From the NCBI RefSeq assembly GCF_019393635.1, contig NC_057864.1, positions 474,234,617-474,298,616 on the forward strand: DNA of 64,000 nt, written 5' to 3'. Both the position numbers and the translations under genes were made by a program. Positions 10,487-21,674 of the stretch are shown here, piece after piece. Position 1 is the first letter of the stretch, and each line of letters opens with the position of its first letter. Source of the DNA: Dromiciops gliroides (Eukaryota; Chordata; Mammalia; Microbiotheria; Microbiotheriidae). The notes beneath the pieces were generated by a model. It made no database searches. It worked only from the letters and a program-made list of their open reading frames with translations, and had not been told where the DNA came from.

Positions 10487-11130
10487 ATTTAAATCAAGGG
10501 GGTTGGTCTTGTCCCATCCAGGTTTAAATCTGTGATCCAAGCATTTGTCCAGTGACCAGGTCTCAGCTATGATACCTATTGCTTCTGAAGTCACAATACA
10601 CAGGCAGCCTTACCACCTATGCTGTCTACTTGTAAGAACATTCCTGAGTAGGGTTTTGTCCAGCCTTGATGAGCCCAGACTCAAAAAATAAATAAAAAAT
10701 AAAATTGAACCCCCCCATCGGTGCCTTGCCAAAGCAATCAGTGAAAATATCCAAGAGCACCATTACCCCTCCAAAAACCACATGAACTTAAATGGTAAGC
10801 CATGTGAACATTACCTCGGGGTGACTCGCTCTGCAGCTGCTTGCAAATCCCTTCCCACCTCCCCTTGCTGTTCCTCTCTCAAAGGAAGGGATGTTCACAG
10901 AGAATGCTGATTCTTTGTAGACTTAAGCTTTCCCTGCTGTTGCTTAGGGCTGTGTGCTCAAAATAAATCGCACTGTTTAAAGCAGGCACAACCCAGAGTT
11001 GTTCTTTTCTATTGCTTTCCCCTGCCAGCCCATGTTGGAGAACAGGATGGGGCAAGGAGGTTAAAACAATAAAAATCACAGCAGGCAGGTAATTAATTGC
11101 TAATCCCCAAGGCCCTTTCACTGTGAGGCT
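10487..11130. other. Unique interval with AT-rich candidate conserved element
   Basis: No repeat recognised. The right half (about 10870-11130) has words typical of conserved enhancers, such as caggtaattaattgctaatc and a short aaataaatcgcactgttta segment. Function is inferred from composition. Confidence 0.35.
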
Positions 11131-11144
11131 TCCAAATATTTGGA

Positions 11145-11235
11145 CAAAAGAACACCATTTCAGAGTTGGAAGGGACCTCGGAGGTCACTAGTCCAACCTA
11201 CAACTGAACAGAAGTCTGAACAAATGAGGCCACAA
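11145..11235 (-). repeat. L3/CR1 3' end
   Basis: Contains tcagagttggaagggacctc and ggaggtcactagtccaacct, the reverse complement of the CR1/L3 terminus. Confidence 0.6.
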
Positions 11236-11254
11236 GGAGCAGAGAGAAGAGGTA

Positions 11255-11500
11255 AATTCTGCCTCAGTTATTCAGCTACCTCTGTCACCCTGGGCAAGTC
11301 ATTTACCTCTCTGGGCCTCAGTTTCCTCCTCTGTAAAATGAGGTTTCACTAAATGGCCGCTCAGGTCTTTGGGAAGCAATAAAATGGAGAACCAGAGGAT
11401 GTGAGTTCCAATCCTCTCTGAGCTTCAGTTTTCTCCTCTATAAAATGAGGAGGTTGGATTAGATGACCTCTAAGATCTTATCCAGCTCAAAAAATGATAA
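11255..11500 (+). repeat. Two partial CORE-SINEs with CR1/L3-like tails
   Basis: First unit near 11255-11370 (caccctgggcaagtcattta, ctgtaaaatgaggtttcact). Second near 11372-11500 (cagttttctcctctataaaa, ggttggattagatgacctct). Confidence 0.75.
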
Positions 11501-11509
11501 TGGCTCCAT

Positions 11510-12180
11510 AACATTCCTTAAAAATGGTCATCCAGCATCTGCGTCCTAAGGCAGCCTACCTCTACTATGACCTATCTACTAAGACTATTCTTCATTGATG
11601 AGAAGATTGTCTGGTTCTCTGTGTGCATTTTCCATGACATGGCCAACTAAATTTGGATTTTTGTCACTCCCCTTAGTTACTCCCAATTCCCTCCTCTAGA
11701 GTCAAGCCTGATTCTTCTTCATTCATAGGACTGGAGATGCAGAGTGGGAAGGGACAGTAGAGGCCCCCTACTCTGTACTCTCTTGTTACAAAGAAATCAC
11801 ATCACAGGGAAGTCATACCAATGGTACCCCTTCATGCCAGGAGTCCACCTTTCTCAATGCAGCCCAAGATCAGTCTATCTTATTATGGTTGCCATGGAGC
11901 CCTACCAAGGACCTTGTTGTCCATTGAAGTGCCCAGACTGTACACAGTACCCTGAGTCCACATCTGGAAGCATGGTATAAGAATAGCCCAAGTTGGGGTT
12001 CACGGTTCACCCCACTTAGAATATTAGAAAGTTACACCTTGAAGGGACCTTAGAGAGGCCACCCAGTTTGACCCTCTTCTTTTATAGCAGAGCCTCTGCT
12101 ACCAATGATCTGGAAAAGTACCTGCCTTCACCTTTAATGGTGTTAGGATTTTTGAAAACTGTAACCTGGGTGCCCTACAG
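11510..12180 (-). repeat. Degraded L3/CR1 fragments
   Basis: Several pieces fit reverse-strand L3: a gtcatccagcatctgcgtcc segment, ctcaatgcagcccaagatca near 11856-11880, and cttgaagggaccttagagag near 12040. Boundaries are unclear and some of the interval may be unrelated. Confidence 0.4.
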
Positions 12181-12184
12181 GGCT

Positions 12185-12415
12185 TGTTTTAAGGTAATCC
12201 ATGATGTTTATTAATTAGTCATCATTATTGACTTGACATCATGCTGTCAGTTAAGTAAACTTAGTATAATTAATGAGACTGGTAATAATGTCAAGACATG
12301 TGGTGCTAATTATTTTTCAGTGAATGAATTCATCACTAATATAAATAGGAACATGAATTGTACCATGAGCTGATATTGATTCAGGTTATGTATCATTTAG
12401 TCAAAGGGAAGAGGA
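12185..12415. other. AT-rich unique island (candidate conserved non-coding element)
   Basis: No repeat signature. Dense TAAT-core motifs: tttattaattagtcatcatt, tataattaatgagactgg and gtgctaattatttttcag. Composition resembles a homeodomain-bound enhancer; inference only. Confidence 0.35.
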
Positions 12416-12477
12416 GGGAAGGGTTTCTGGTACTGATAAGTACTGAGTAATCTCAGGAAGAAAATTATATATGGTCA

Positions 12478-12678
12478 CAGGTATCATAGGATCCTGGCTG
12501 GAAGGAACCTCAGAGGCTACTTAGCCCAACCGCTTCATTTTGCAGATGGAGAAACTGAGGCCCAGGAAGGTAAAGTAATTTCCAAAGGTTACTGAGGCAT
12601 TTTGGAAGGGGTGGGATTTGAACCCATCTTCTCTGACTCTAGGGACAATGTTCTTTCTATTGTACTACTAGCCTTGAC
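12478..12678 (-). repeat. MIR3-like SINE, near full length
   Basis: ggctggaaggaacctcagag (tail in reverse), cattttgcagatggagaaac, gggatttgaacccatcttct and a tctattgtactactagcc end. Confidence 0.75.
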
Positions 12679-13254
12679 CTAGAAGTTGGGGTCTATCCAT
12701 AGGCTGATCATTATGGAAAAATGCATTATCTCTTGCTTCTGTTGAGTTTGCCAAATAGAATGAGCTTTTCATGAGGAATGATGGGAGTGAGAAGGAAGGA
12801 AAATGGGTAGTAAGGAGGTAAAATCTAAGAGAAGTGAGAGATTGGAAAGAGAGTACCTTATTGTGTTCACTGAATTTGACCTCCCAGGTCTAAGAAAACT
12901 ATACCCCAGAAAGAACTGGTAGGAAAGCAAGTCACTAGATGTGTCTCCAAAAGTAATTTTCCAGAAGAGGAAGAGCTGCTTCCTGGCAAACAAAATGATC
13001 AAGTGGATTCAGTACTAGTTCAAGAATAAATGGAAAGAACAGTGAATACCTGGTCATTTTCTACCTAACTATAGGGTAGTGAGTCTTAAAGTTCTGTCCT
13101 GAAGCCCAATGAAAAGAGATTCATCTTATTATTAAATAATAAGTTCCTTTTTAAAAAAAATACAAAGGTTTTAAATAGATTCACCAATAACTTGTACCAA
13201 GTCATAGGGCTCTACTCGCCATCCCTGTCATTTCCCAAACCCAAATTACCTTCA
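12679..13254. other. Unassigned interval
   Basis: No repeat, RNA gene or coding signal that I can support. Confidence 0.4.
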
Positions 13255-13402
13255 CTGACCACTATTCCCTCATATGTGTTGTCTCATCCTATTAAAATGT
13301 AAACATCTTGAGGGTAGGAACTGTCTTCCTTTGGGGTTTATGTTCCCAGAATGTAGAATATTGGGTGGCACAAAGCGAACACTTAGTAAATGCCTTTCCA
13401 TT
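13255..13402 (+). repeat. L2 LINE 3' end
   Basis: Contains catcttgagggtaggaactg, a tatgttcccagaatgtagaa segment and acttagtaaatgcctttcc. Confidence 0.75.
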
Positions 13403-13804
13403 CAGTGGTATAGTCTTTCCTTAGTACTAAATTATATACTTTAACAATGACCTAGATTCTAAGAACTGTGGTAGATTCAAATTGTTCCATCATTTTTATC
13501 TTTAGTAAACAAGAACATTCAATGGATATGAAACAACCAAAACAGACCATTAATTGACCTGCCTGTTGAAATTCTTTCTATTTAGTCAGTTTTTAAAAAG
13601 GCTTCCAAACTCATTGTTGTTATTAAGAAATAAGCACCAGGGTAATCATAGCCAGTAGCATATTAGAAGAGTCAGTGACTTTCATACTATTTTAGGAGAA
13701 AAAAAAAACAAGGTTGTAATGATAGCCTGAATGCCGGTTTTCAGAGAATCATCTGAGCACAATTTGAAGAAGTTCAATACCAACAGGTGAGAACATTTTT
13801 TTTT
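13403..13804. other. Unassigned interval
   Basis: AT-rich, no recognised repeat or gene. Confidence 0.4.
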
Positions 13805-14070
13805 CATGTCAGCTGGGTGGCTCAGTGGATATAGTGCTGAGCCTGGAGTCAGGAAAACTCATCTTCCTCAGTTCAAATCTGGCCTCATATGCTTACTAGC
13901 TGTGTGACCTTAGGCAAGTCACTTAACCCTGTTTTCCTCAGTTTCCTCATCTCTAAAATGATTTGGAAAAGGAATGTCAAACCAATCCATTATCTTTGCC
14001 AAGAAATCCCCCAAGGGGGTCACAAAGAGACAGACATGACTGGAAATGACTAAACAACAAGGACCATAGC
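13805..14070 (+). repeat. MAR1-type SINE, full length
   Basis: Head cagctgggtggctcagtgga, CORE gctgtgtgaccttaggcaag, cctcatctctaaaatgattt, then the RTE-like tail aatcccccaagggggtcaca ending in actggaaatgactaaacaac. Confidence 0.9.
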
Positions 14071-14079
14071 AATGGAATG

Positions 14080-14228
14080 GGTCTAGCACTGTAAAGGTCT
14101 TTCAAGATCATTTAGTCTGAATTCTTTATTCTAAAAATAAGACAGCAGACACAGAGAGGTGATGTGACTTGTTCAAGGTCACACACAAGGTAGCAGAGAT
14201 CAACTCAAACTTAGATCATTGTAAACTC
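14080..14228 (-). repeat. MIR/MIR3-like SINE
   Basis: Contains agacacagagaggtgatgtg and gacttgttcaaggtcacaca, then a degraded head. Confidence 0.65.
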
Positions 14229-14320
14229 AAACTGCCTTCATCTTTTTGCCTTTGTGTGGTCAGCACCTAGCATAGTGTGTATTATAGGTGCTTAATAAAT
14301 ACTTGTCAATTGATTGATCT
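14228..14320 (+). repeat. L2 LINE 3' end
   Basis: tcagcacctagcatagtgtg followed by ggtgcttaataaatacttgt and a gattgat end. Confidence 0.75.
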
Positions 14321-14697
14321 CAGTATTTGGCAGGCCACATATGTTGTAAGGAGCAGAAACAGGCTATGAACCCAGGTCTCTTGGCTTCAGTTAGAAAAAA
14401 AAATAAAATGAAAAATGGGCCAAGCACCTCTACCTCTTCAATGATGATGATGATAAAGCAGCTGCTATTTGAAGGAGGGGTGCTAAACACCGCACAGTCT
14501 TTACACTGCCTAAAAGCATTAATGTAGCGGCTGGTGTCCTCAATATGTGATCTTTGCCCATTAACCAATGAGTTGGTATCTTGCTAAATGAACCTGATCA
14601 TATCCAATTTGATATGAATGAAAACTCCAGAAAATCACAGCTATATGGAAAGATAACTCTTCCTAGAGACATTTGTTCAGAGACAAATGAAGGAATT
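14321..14697. other. Unassigned interval
   Basis: Left end (14321-14380) may be the tail of an old SINE. A short atgatgatgatgataa run is present. Nothing else recognised. Confidence 0.35.
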
Positions 14698-14960
14698 ATA
14701 AGATCCTTGAGGACAGGGTATGCCTTTGGCTTTTCTTTGTATGCCCAGAGTGCTTAATACAGTGTCTGAAACATAGTAAGGGCTTAATAAATGCATGTTG
14801 GTTTACTGGATTCAGGAGACCTGGGTTATTATCCTGGATCTTCCATGAGCCAGCTTTGTAACCTTTGGGAAGTCATTTCCCCTCTCTAGTCTTCTATCAA
14901 ATGCTGGGACGGGGGCAGCTGAGGTGACCTATATATGATCCCATGAGTCTATGAGTTGAT
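14698..14960 (+). repeat. L2 3' end followed by CORE-SINE
   Basis: 14698-14808 is an L2 terminus (gatccttgaggacagggtat, gggcttaataaatgcatgtt). 14806-14960 is a CORE-SINE remnant (gtaacctttgggaagtcatt, gctgaggtgacctatatatg). Confidence 0.65.
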
Positions 14961-15549
14961 TTAATCATGAACTTATATTCAACAAGATACATCATTTAAT
15001 TCATTACAGAATATTTTGCTTTGAAATGTTGACCTTGAATCTAAGTGTACACATGATACCTCATCCATTCATCCCCCTTGGTGATCTTATCATCAGTCCT
15101 GATAATGCCCCCACTCCTCCCCATCTGGAATAGCACTGGTCTAAGGTGGGAGGGGGATTGCTCTAGTTTCTGGAGGAGTTAATTAAAGTTCATTTTTGGG
15201 AACTCCGACCCTGTCTTGGGCTCCTTAAAACTGACCTCAGCCCCAGAACAGACCATAATTCATATCTCCATCCTTTCATTCATCCCTACATTTTGTTATT
15301 CACCCTTTTTCCTGCTTTTTACTTCTTGTTCTGGAATCATTAATCAAATCAATACTAGCACTTGTCCTCAGAAAGACACTTCAGCCCTAGAATCCACACC
15401 TTTGAAGCTGCCTCAGTCCCTATGGGCTCTTCCCTCTGATTGTATGGCTCCTCCCAGAACCTCCATTTAAGAGTGTCACCCAAGCCAGCTCTCTATTTCT
15501 CAAAAGGGTACAATCCCTTCTCCATCATGCCCTATGCCAAATACCCTCC
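14961..15549. other. Mostly unassigned, possibly L2-derived at right
   Basis: 15230-15549 is C/T-rich and runs into a clear L2 terminus, so it may be the body of that L2. I cannot identify landmarks. Confidence 0.3.
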
Positions 15550-15640
15550 CCTTCAGTCTTTCCTCATTAAAATGTAAGCTTCTCATGGGCAGGAGTAAGC
15601 TTAATAAATGCTCGTTGGCTACCTCAATGACTGGAAAGGG
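15550..15640 (+). repeat. L2 LINE 3' end
   Basis: attaaaatgtaagcttctca followed by gcttaataaatgctcgttgg. Confidence 0.7.
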
Positions 15641-15964
15641 CTATGTCAATCAGCTGACCTATGGCTACACTCATCATCTCCAGATACTCCTTTCCCTGGT
15701 CTCTGCTCTTCTATCCATGGCAAAGAGAAGGTGTCTTAGGCAGGTAAAATCAAGAAAATGCTGCAAATAGGTATTCTTGCATTTCAGCAAATCCTTGGAT
15801 CACTCATATGGCGTACCTACCATTTGGCTAAAAAGACAATCAAATTGATATAGAACTGGCTGAAGGAATAAATCCAAAGGAGGGGCAATGAAGTGGTTAA
15901 TGTCAACATTGTGATGTGATTTCAAGGATCTCAAGGCAAGGAATGCCTCACTTTTGACCCCCCA

Positions 15965-16145
15965 AACAGTTTTAAGCTTAATATGCATAATTATCATTTT
16001 CTCCTTCACTTCCTTAAGCAGAGACAATCTACAAAACAATCAATCAAGCCCTGAATTATAGGTTTGCTGATTTCCAACATGTAAATGCTCACATTGAAAA
16101 CTGAACAATCATCAGGGAGCTGGTGTGAGCTGGCTCCAGCATATC
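15965..16145 (-). repeat. Ancient unassigned repeat, copy A
   Basis: On the minus strand this matches 38120-38285 over about 170 bases at roughly 70 percent by eye. Shared words include accagctc, catttaca, attcagggcttgatt and ggagaaaat. It is not a SINE or LINE that I recognise. See findings. Confidence 0.6.
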
Positions 16146-16980
16146 CCTGAACCTAGGATATACTGACATCATCAGAATTGTGGGTCTCAACTTTATTTCC
16201 AATTATGTGAAAAAGAAGAATTTGCCCTCTCAGGCACCCACACTTTGTTCCAAAGGTGAACACGTCTTTCAGCTTTCATTCCCTAATAAGCAAAATGCTC
16301 CAAAAAGATTGAATAAAAGAGAAGTAAAGAAAAAGGAAGGCTAGAATTCTCCAGCATCACTTGGGGAAGCATCAATTAATTCTAATGGAAATTAGAACCC
16401 TGACCCAGAGTTCAGAGCTTGGAAGAGGGCCTGGAGCTACTTGAGTACAGGGTTTGAAATGTGTGCATATGTTTAGCCAGGCTATTACCCTCTTGCCTTT
16501 GGCTTCCTGGTAAATCCCAGTGCAGAACTGCCCAACCAAACCTGTAGACCCTCCCCCTGGGAACTATTCTAAGAGCTATACATCATCAAGCCAGGGAGGT
16601 GCACACTCCACTGGGGTTTGTCCACAGCAAATGGTTAAAACCAATTTGGCTTTTTTTTTCTGTTTCTTGGCAGTAGTCTCCCTGTCTCCCTCCCCAACCC
16701 TCCTCTCCTGGGGCTGTCAGTCAGCCTAAGCCACATCATTAGCAAAGCCAATCTTTAATGGAAAAATCACATAATACATTCCATAGTGGAAGCTGTAGAT
16801 TGTGTTATTATCTGTGTTTCCAATTGGCCATGCCAAATCTGCCTTGCTTCCATGTTTTAATCAAGAGGTGAAATCCAAAGACATGAAAATTCTATTGAAT
16901 GAGATAGTGTCTCTGGCTCTGGCAAAGGTCCCTAGGAGGCAACCCGTTATTCAATGTATCTCAATACAGAGAAGCAAAGT
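16146..16980. other. Unique interval with candidate conserved element
   Basis: No repeats recognised. 16735-16925 is AT-rich with words such as tctttaatggaaaaatcaca and ttccaattggccatgccaaa, suggestive of non-coding constraint. Confidence 0.3.
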
Positions 16981-17165
16981 TGAGTAGGGGGTAGAGTGCT
17001 AAGCTTGGCATCATTAAGACCTGGGATCCAATCCCATCTAAGACACTTACTAACCATGTAATCTTGAGCAAGTTGCTTATTGTCTTTGGGTCTCAGTTTC
17101 CTCATTTGTAAAATGAGGGGATTATCCTCAATGAGCTCTAAGTTCCCTTCCACATCTAAACCTAT
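16981..17165 (+). repeat. CORE-SINE with CR1/L3-like tail
   Basis: Contains tagagtgctaagcttggcat, cttgagcaagttgcttattg, cctcatttgtaaaatgaggg and gagctctaagttcccttcc. Confidence 0.75.
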
Positions 17166-17394
17166 TGTCCACTGAATGCTCCTGAAGAGTCTATTTCTCA
17201 GGATTCTATAAGGGTCAAGCTGGCAGAGCCAGCTCTTCTAATCTAGTTTTCAGTAAAGGAAGGCATGCTCAGTGGAAGAAGAAGGATACTCCCTCTATAT
17301 AACCCTCCGTGGTTCCCTGTTGACCCTAGAATAAAATATGGACTCCTTAGCTTGGCATTTGTTTAAAATAAAATTTTGTTGATATATTTTGTGT

Positions 17395-17750
17395 GGCATA
17401 GGACAGGAGAAAGAGCACAGATCCTACATTCAGAGGATCTGTGTTAAGATCCTACCACTGGGGCAGCTAGGTGGCGCAGTGAATAAAGCACCGGCCCTGG
17501 ATTCAAGAGTACCTGAGTTCAAATCCGGCCTCAGACACTTGACACTTACTAGCTGTGTGACCCTGGGCACATCACTTAACCCCCATTGCCCTGCAAAAAA
17601 AAAAAAAAAAAGATCCTACCACTGATTCTTGCCAGCCATGTAACCATGGATAAGTCACTTACATTTTTGAGCTTTATTTATTTCTCCCCATAAAATGAAG
17701 GGGGTGGACTAAATGACCTTTCCCTTCTAGCTTTATGGTTCTGACATTAT
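17395..17750 (+). repeat. CORE-SINE split by a later SINE
   Basis: 5' part 17395-17460 (gaaagagcacagatcctaca) and 3' part 17625-17750 (ccatgtaaccatggataagt, gggggtggactaaatgacct) belong to one old element interrupted by the WSINE1-like copy at 17461. Confidence 0.8.
17461..17610 (+). repeat. WSINE1-like SINE with 15-bp target duplication
   Basis: Full-length copy from gggcagctaggtggcgcagt to an A tail. The target aagatcctaccactg is duplicated exactly at 17446-17460 and 17610-17624 (the first A of the right copy merges with the tail). Confidence 0.96.
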
Positions 17751-17864
17751 GATATATGTTTCCTGCATTTACAAAGAGATCTCCTCCCCATCCCTCTCCC
17801 AGAGAGACACTGAACAAAGAACTTAAAAGGAGAATAATTGAACAAAACTAGCAAGCATATTGAC

Positions 17865-18112
17865 AAATAACAAGAGCTACTGTGTATGTATTGCTTTAAG
17901 TCTGACAAAGTACTTTAAGTATGCTATCTTATTTGATCCTCACAGCAACACCAGGAGGTAGACACTTTGATTTCTTCCATCTGACAAATGAGGAAACAGG
18001 CTGAAAGAGACCTTCCCCCTCCAGTCAAACAGCTACTAAATGTCTGAGGTAGGATCTGAACTTGGATGTTCCTGACTCTAGGTCCAGAGCTCTCTGCTGC
18101 CACCTAGCAGTT
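17865..18112 (-). repeat. MIR (L2-tailed CORE-SINE)
   Basis: gtactttaagtatgctatct and gatcctcacagcaacaccag (tail), gacaaatgaggaaacaggct, and gatctgaacttggatgttcc toward the head. Confidence 0.75.
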
Positions 18113-18132
18113 TAAAAGTCTGATATATAATT

Positions 18133-18306
18133 TTTTTTTTTTTTTTTTAGGTTTTTTGTTCGTTTGTTTTGGTGAGGCAATTGAGGTTAAGTGACTTGCC
18201 CAAGGTCACACAGCTAGTAAGTGTCAAGTGTCTGAGGTCGGATTTGAACTCAGGTCCTCCTGACTCCAGGGCCAGTGCTCTATCCACTGTACCACCTAGC
18301 TGCCCC
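18133..18306 (-). repeat. WSINE1-like SINE with 19-bp target duplication
   Basis: Long T run, ggtgaggcaattgaggttaa, CORE, and a cacctagctgcccc end. aaaagtctgatatataatt is duplicated at 18114-18132 and 18307-18325. Confidence 0.96.
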
Positions 18307-18532
18307 AAAAGTCTGATATATAATTAACAGTGCTCCATGTCCATAGTGCTCCAATTTCTTCAAAGAAGAAGCAGAGAAGTCTTCTTGTATCTCCTCTTTG
18401 GGATCAAGTTAGCTTGAAATTTAAAACCTTCCTCCAGTTTGTCTCCAAACTACCTCTTGTTGATGGAAAAATATTAATACTTTATCTATCCTCTTCAAGA
18501 AAAGGGTAAGCTTTTGTTCAACCAATTTCTCT

Positions 18533-18543
18533 TTTTTTCTTTT

Positions 18544-18625
<82 letters not shown>

Positions 18626-18778
18626 TTCCTTTCTTTCTTTCTTGCAGGGCAATGACGGTTAAGTGACTTGCCCAGGGTCATACAGCTAGCAAGTGTCAAG
18701 TGTCTGAGGTCATTTTTGAACTCAGGTCCTCCTGAATCTAGGGCCAGTGCTTTATCCACTGCACCACCTAGCTGCCCC
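18533..18778 (-). repeat. WSINE1-like SINE with expanded (TTTC)n tail
   Basis: 18533-18641 is a TTTC microsatellite replacing the poly(T) (A tail in sense). 18642-18778 is the SINE body (ttgcagggcaatgacggtta to accacctagctgcccc). The Lys/Arg/Glu-rich reading frame on the minus strand is translation of the microsatellite. Confidence 0.92.
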
Positions 18779-18939
18779 TCGATCCACTTTTTTAAGGGAA
18801 AAAATGTCTGGACAGGGTTTGGGGCTGGGAAAATATATTTCTTGATTTTAGAGAAACTTTACAAGGTAGTTTTTAATGGGCTTCCATCTTCTTCAGCGTT
18901 TTTTCATATTTCTTCCCATCGGGCTCTCATTCTAACCAA

Positions 18940-19445
18940 TTGATTGAAGTAAATACACCATCTCCCACTTCCCTGGATCAAGTATCCTTCCACTTTCCTG
19001 AATCCTCCTCTTTCAAGGTTTAGTTTATGTCCCCCCCCCTCCTCCTGGAAGTATTCCTTGATATTCCCAAGGTGAGTATGTATATGTGTTTATATTGTAT
19101 GTATATATATATGTATACATGTATATATATATACATATGCCTGTTTAGAAACATAGATTTGTATTATGTATGTGTATCTGTGCATATACATGTATGTATT
19201 GTATTGTGTATATGTATGTGTGTGCATGTCTCCCATGAATGTGCATGGATATTCACATGCACACATAGACATGGACATGGACACAGACATTGATGTGGAC
19301 AAGGATATAGATATATCTCCTGTCTCTAGTTAGAATGTAAGCTCCTTGAGGGCAGGGGTTATACCCTTTTTGTCACTGAATTCCCAGTACCTAGTGCAGT
19401 ATCTGGCATTAGCATTTTCTTAAATGCTTATTGTGAATTGATATG
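18940..19445 (+). repeat. L2 LINE 3' region interrupted by TA/TG microsatellite
   Basis: Left part 18940-19070 (cctggatcaagtatccttcc, tattccttgatattcccaag) and right part 19320-19445 (gtaagctccttgagggcagg, ttaaatgcttattgtgaatt) are one L2. 19075-19310 between them is TGTATA/ACATGG low-complexity sequence. Confidence 0.7.
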
Positions 19446-20064
19446 TAGTAAAAGGTTTTCAGAAAAATAAATGTTTGCTACAGATTAACGGTGGTTGGAA
19501 AACATTTTTCTGGTGCATCCCTTTGCTCCTAGGGTAAATCTTCTTGGATCTACTTGCTTCAGAAGGTTCTCAGAGTGTCGATGGTGTTCCCCGCCCCAAC
19601 TTCTGACAGAATATAGACTCTTAGCTAAAGGCACAATTTGAACTTGGTCCTCTCCCATTCTCAAGGTGGCTGAATAATGAGGCAGGCTCAAGACCACCTA
19701 AGAGCTTCTCCTAGGAAGGGGGGGATCCAGTTTTTTGTTACACTTGAACTCTTTCTGATCCAATATCTACCAGTGACTGAGAGTAAGTTGTGGGACAGGA
19801 CAGATTTCCTGACAACTTTGAGACGAATTGGAAATCCCTTAAGAATAGGAAGTCCGGCCCTGAAAACCAGAGATTTGGAAATCCTGGAGATCTTGTTGAG
19901 ATATGAATTGAATTTGTCTACATAAAAAGCCTTCATTCTAGGACTACTAGTTATACTAGAAGATTGTTGATGTTGTTCCTTCATTATCGAAGAGGACCAT
20001 GACAGATGTCATAACTTGCAATGAATCGGATTTAAGTGAGGGAAGGTTGATACTGGAAGATATT
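19446..20064. other. Unassigned interval
   Basis: No recognised repeat or gene. Reading frames on both strands here lack any domain I know. Confidence 0.35.
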
Positions 20065-20180
20065 CATAGAATCCCAGAAAATCTTGGTTAGAAAGGAGTT
20101 CAGAGACCTCTTAGTCTACTACATTCCTGGACAGGAATTCCTTCTCCTGCATCCCCACCCAAGAACCAACATCTGAGGTC
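20065..20180 (-). repeat. L3/CR1 3' fragment
   Basis: agaatcccagaaaatcttgg, ggagttcagagacctcttag and a tcctggacaggaattccttc segment in the order expected for reverse-strand L3. 20181-20480 holds one weak MIR-like piece (agaaggaggatttgaaccca). Confidence 0.5.
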
Positions 20181-20482
20181 CTTGGATGAGGAGCTCATCT
20201 TTGAGAGGTGGAAACTAAAGCTGAAATAGACTTATATCTTAAGGACCATAGGCTGTAAGGGGTAGAAGGAGGATTTGAACCCAGATTTTCAGGGTTCCAA
20301 TGCATAAAATAAGGAGAGTGGACCCAATGATCTTTAAAGTCATTTCCAGCTTTCCTTCTCTCCCTAGGAGTTCTATCTTCTCTCTCCTCCATCAAGGAGA
20401 ACCACTTTCCTATTGAAAAGGGCTGGGAGGAAAAATAATCATGTCTCACATTAGATTGGAGCTATAACAGTAATAATAATAA

Positions 20483-20762
20483 CTATGAAAACAATAAAAG
20501 CTAACATTTATATAGTGCCTACTATGTGCCAGACCGTATGAGAAGAACTTTATAAAAATGATCTCATTTGATCCTCACAACAACCCTGCCAGGTAGGTGC
20601 TATTATTATCCCCATCTTATAGTTGAGGAAACCGAGGCAAGCAGAAGTTAAATGATTTACTCAGGATCACACAGCTATTAAGTGTCCAAAGCTGAACTTG
20701 AACTTTAGTCTTCCTGACTCCAGGCCTTGAGCTGTATCCAGAATGCAACCTAGCTGCCGTAA
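20483..20762 (-). repeat. MIR (L2-tailed), full length
   Basis: Complete reverse order: gctaacatttatatagtgcc, ctactatgtgccagaccgta, gatcctcacaacaaccctgc, gttgaggaaaccgaggcaag, then a marsupial-type head ending in caacctagctgcc. Confidence 0.88.
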
Positions 20763-21091
20763 TATATTATCTATTAAATATACAACAAATTATTTCATCC
20801 CAACAACCTGACAGAACAGGGGCTGTTATCCCCATTTTAAAGATGAAAAGTCTGACGTTCAGAGTGCTTGAGCAACTACCTTTTTAGACAGCCTTTTCTC
20901 CTTTGGGGCAGTTATTATTGTCAGGAAGTTTCCACTTACATGGATTAGAACCCTCTCTAGAGCTTGAACCTGTTGCTGATAATTCTGAGCCCCTCTCCCC
21001 CAGGCCAAACAGAACACATTTAATCTTTTTTTTGTACTATAGCCCTTTAAATTTTCGCAGAAAGTTACATCCCTCTAAAACTTCTCTTCTC
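20763..21091. other. Mostly unassigned; partial MIR-like piece
   Basis: 20800-20890 carries a weak reverse MIR motif (ccattttaaagatgaaaagt). The rest is unassigned. Confidence 0.35.
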
Positions 21092-21322
21092 CAATGGCTA
21101 GAGCACAAGACTTGGGATCAAGAAGACCTGAGTTTGAGTCAAACCTCAGGTCCTCCCTATCTGTGTGACCCTGGGCAAATCATTTAATCTCATTGTGCCT
21201 CCATTTCCTCATCTGTAAAAGGGGAATAATACTAGCAAATAACTCCCAGGTGTGTTGTGAAATGGGGTAACTTACGTAAAGCGCTTTGCACATCTTAAAG
21301 CACTTTATGAAGTGTGAACATG
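21092..21322 (+). repeat. Chimeric SINE: marsupial head, MIR-type tail
   Basis: ccaatggctagagcacaaga, gaagacctgagtttgagtca, gtgaccctgggcaaatcatt, cctcatctgtaaaaggggaa and an L2-type end (gtaaagcgctttgcacatct). Confidence 0.75.
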
Positions 21323-21396
21323 ATGAAGAGACAGAGGAGGAGGAGGAAGATGCTGACAAGGATGGTGAAGATGATGATTCCTGGAGAAGATCAAGG

Positions 21397-21470
21397 GAAT
21401 TAAAGGTCTCCATGGCCAAAGGGAAGGCTCTTTAACCCACATGATGCTGTTTCAAGTGCCCCTCCAATAT
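21397..21470 (+). repeat. Local direct repeat A1
   Basis: About 74 bases with about 88 percent identity to 24410-24484 (shared: ggaattaaaggtctc, ggccaaagggaag, ctctttaacccacatg). Not a family I recognise. Confidence 0.8.
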
Positions 21471-21489
21471 ATTATTACAACAGGCAGCT

Positions 21490-21615
21490 AGATGGTCCTC
21501 CTTCCCTGGAGGTATTCAAGCAGACTTGGATGGCCACATGTTGGCGATACTAAAGGATAAATTCCTGATTAGGACTGGATTTGGAATAGGTGGCTTCCAT
21601 GATTGCACCCAGCCC
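21490..21615 (+). repeat. L3/CR1 3' end
   Basis: ccctggaggtattcaagcag, acttggatggccacatgttg and aggactggatttggaatagg follow the CR1/L3 terminal pattern. Confidence 0.65.
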
Positions 21616-21674
21616 CAAGATCCAGTGCAATCCGAACCGGCTGGCTTCCTTTCCAAAGAAAGCTACAGACTATC

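Noticed and set aside
17461-17540. tRNA-like segments at the start of SINE copies
   Set aside because: These are tRNA-derived SINE heads that do not keep a full cloverleaf; no free-standing tRNA gene seen.
18421-18759. Protein with a long KERK repeat
   Set aside because: Frame runs through the TTTC microsatellite and antisense SINE.
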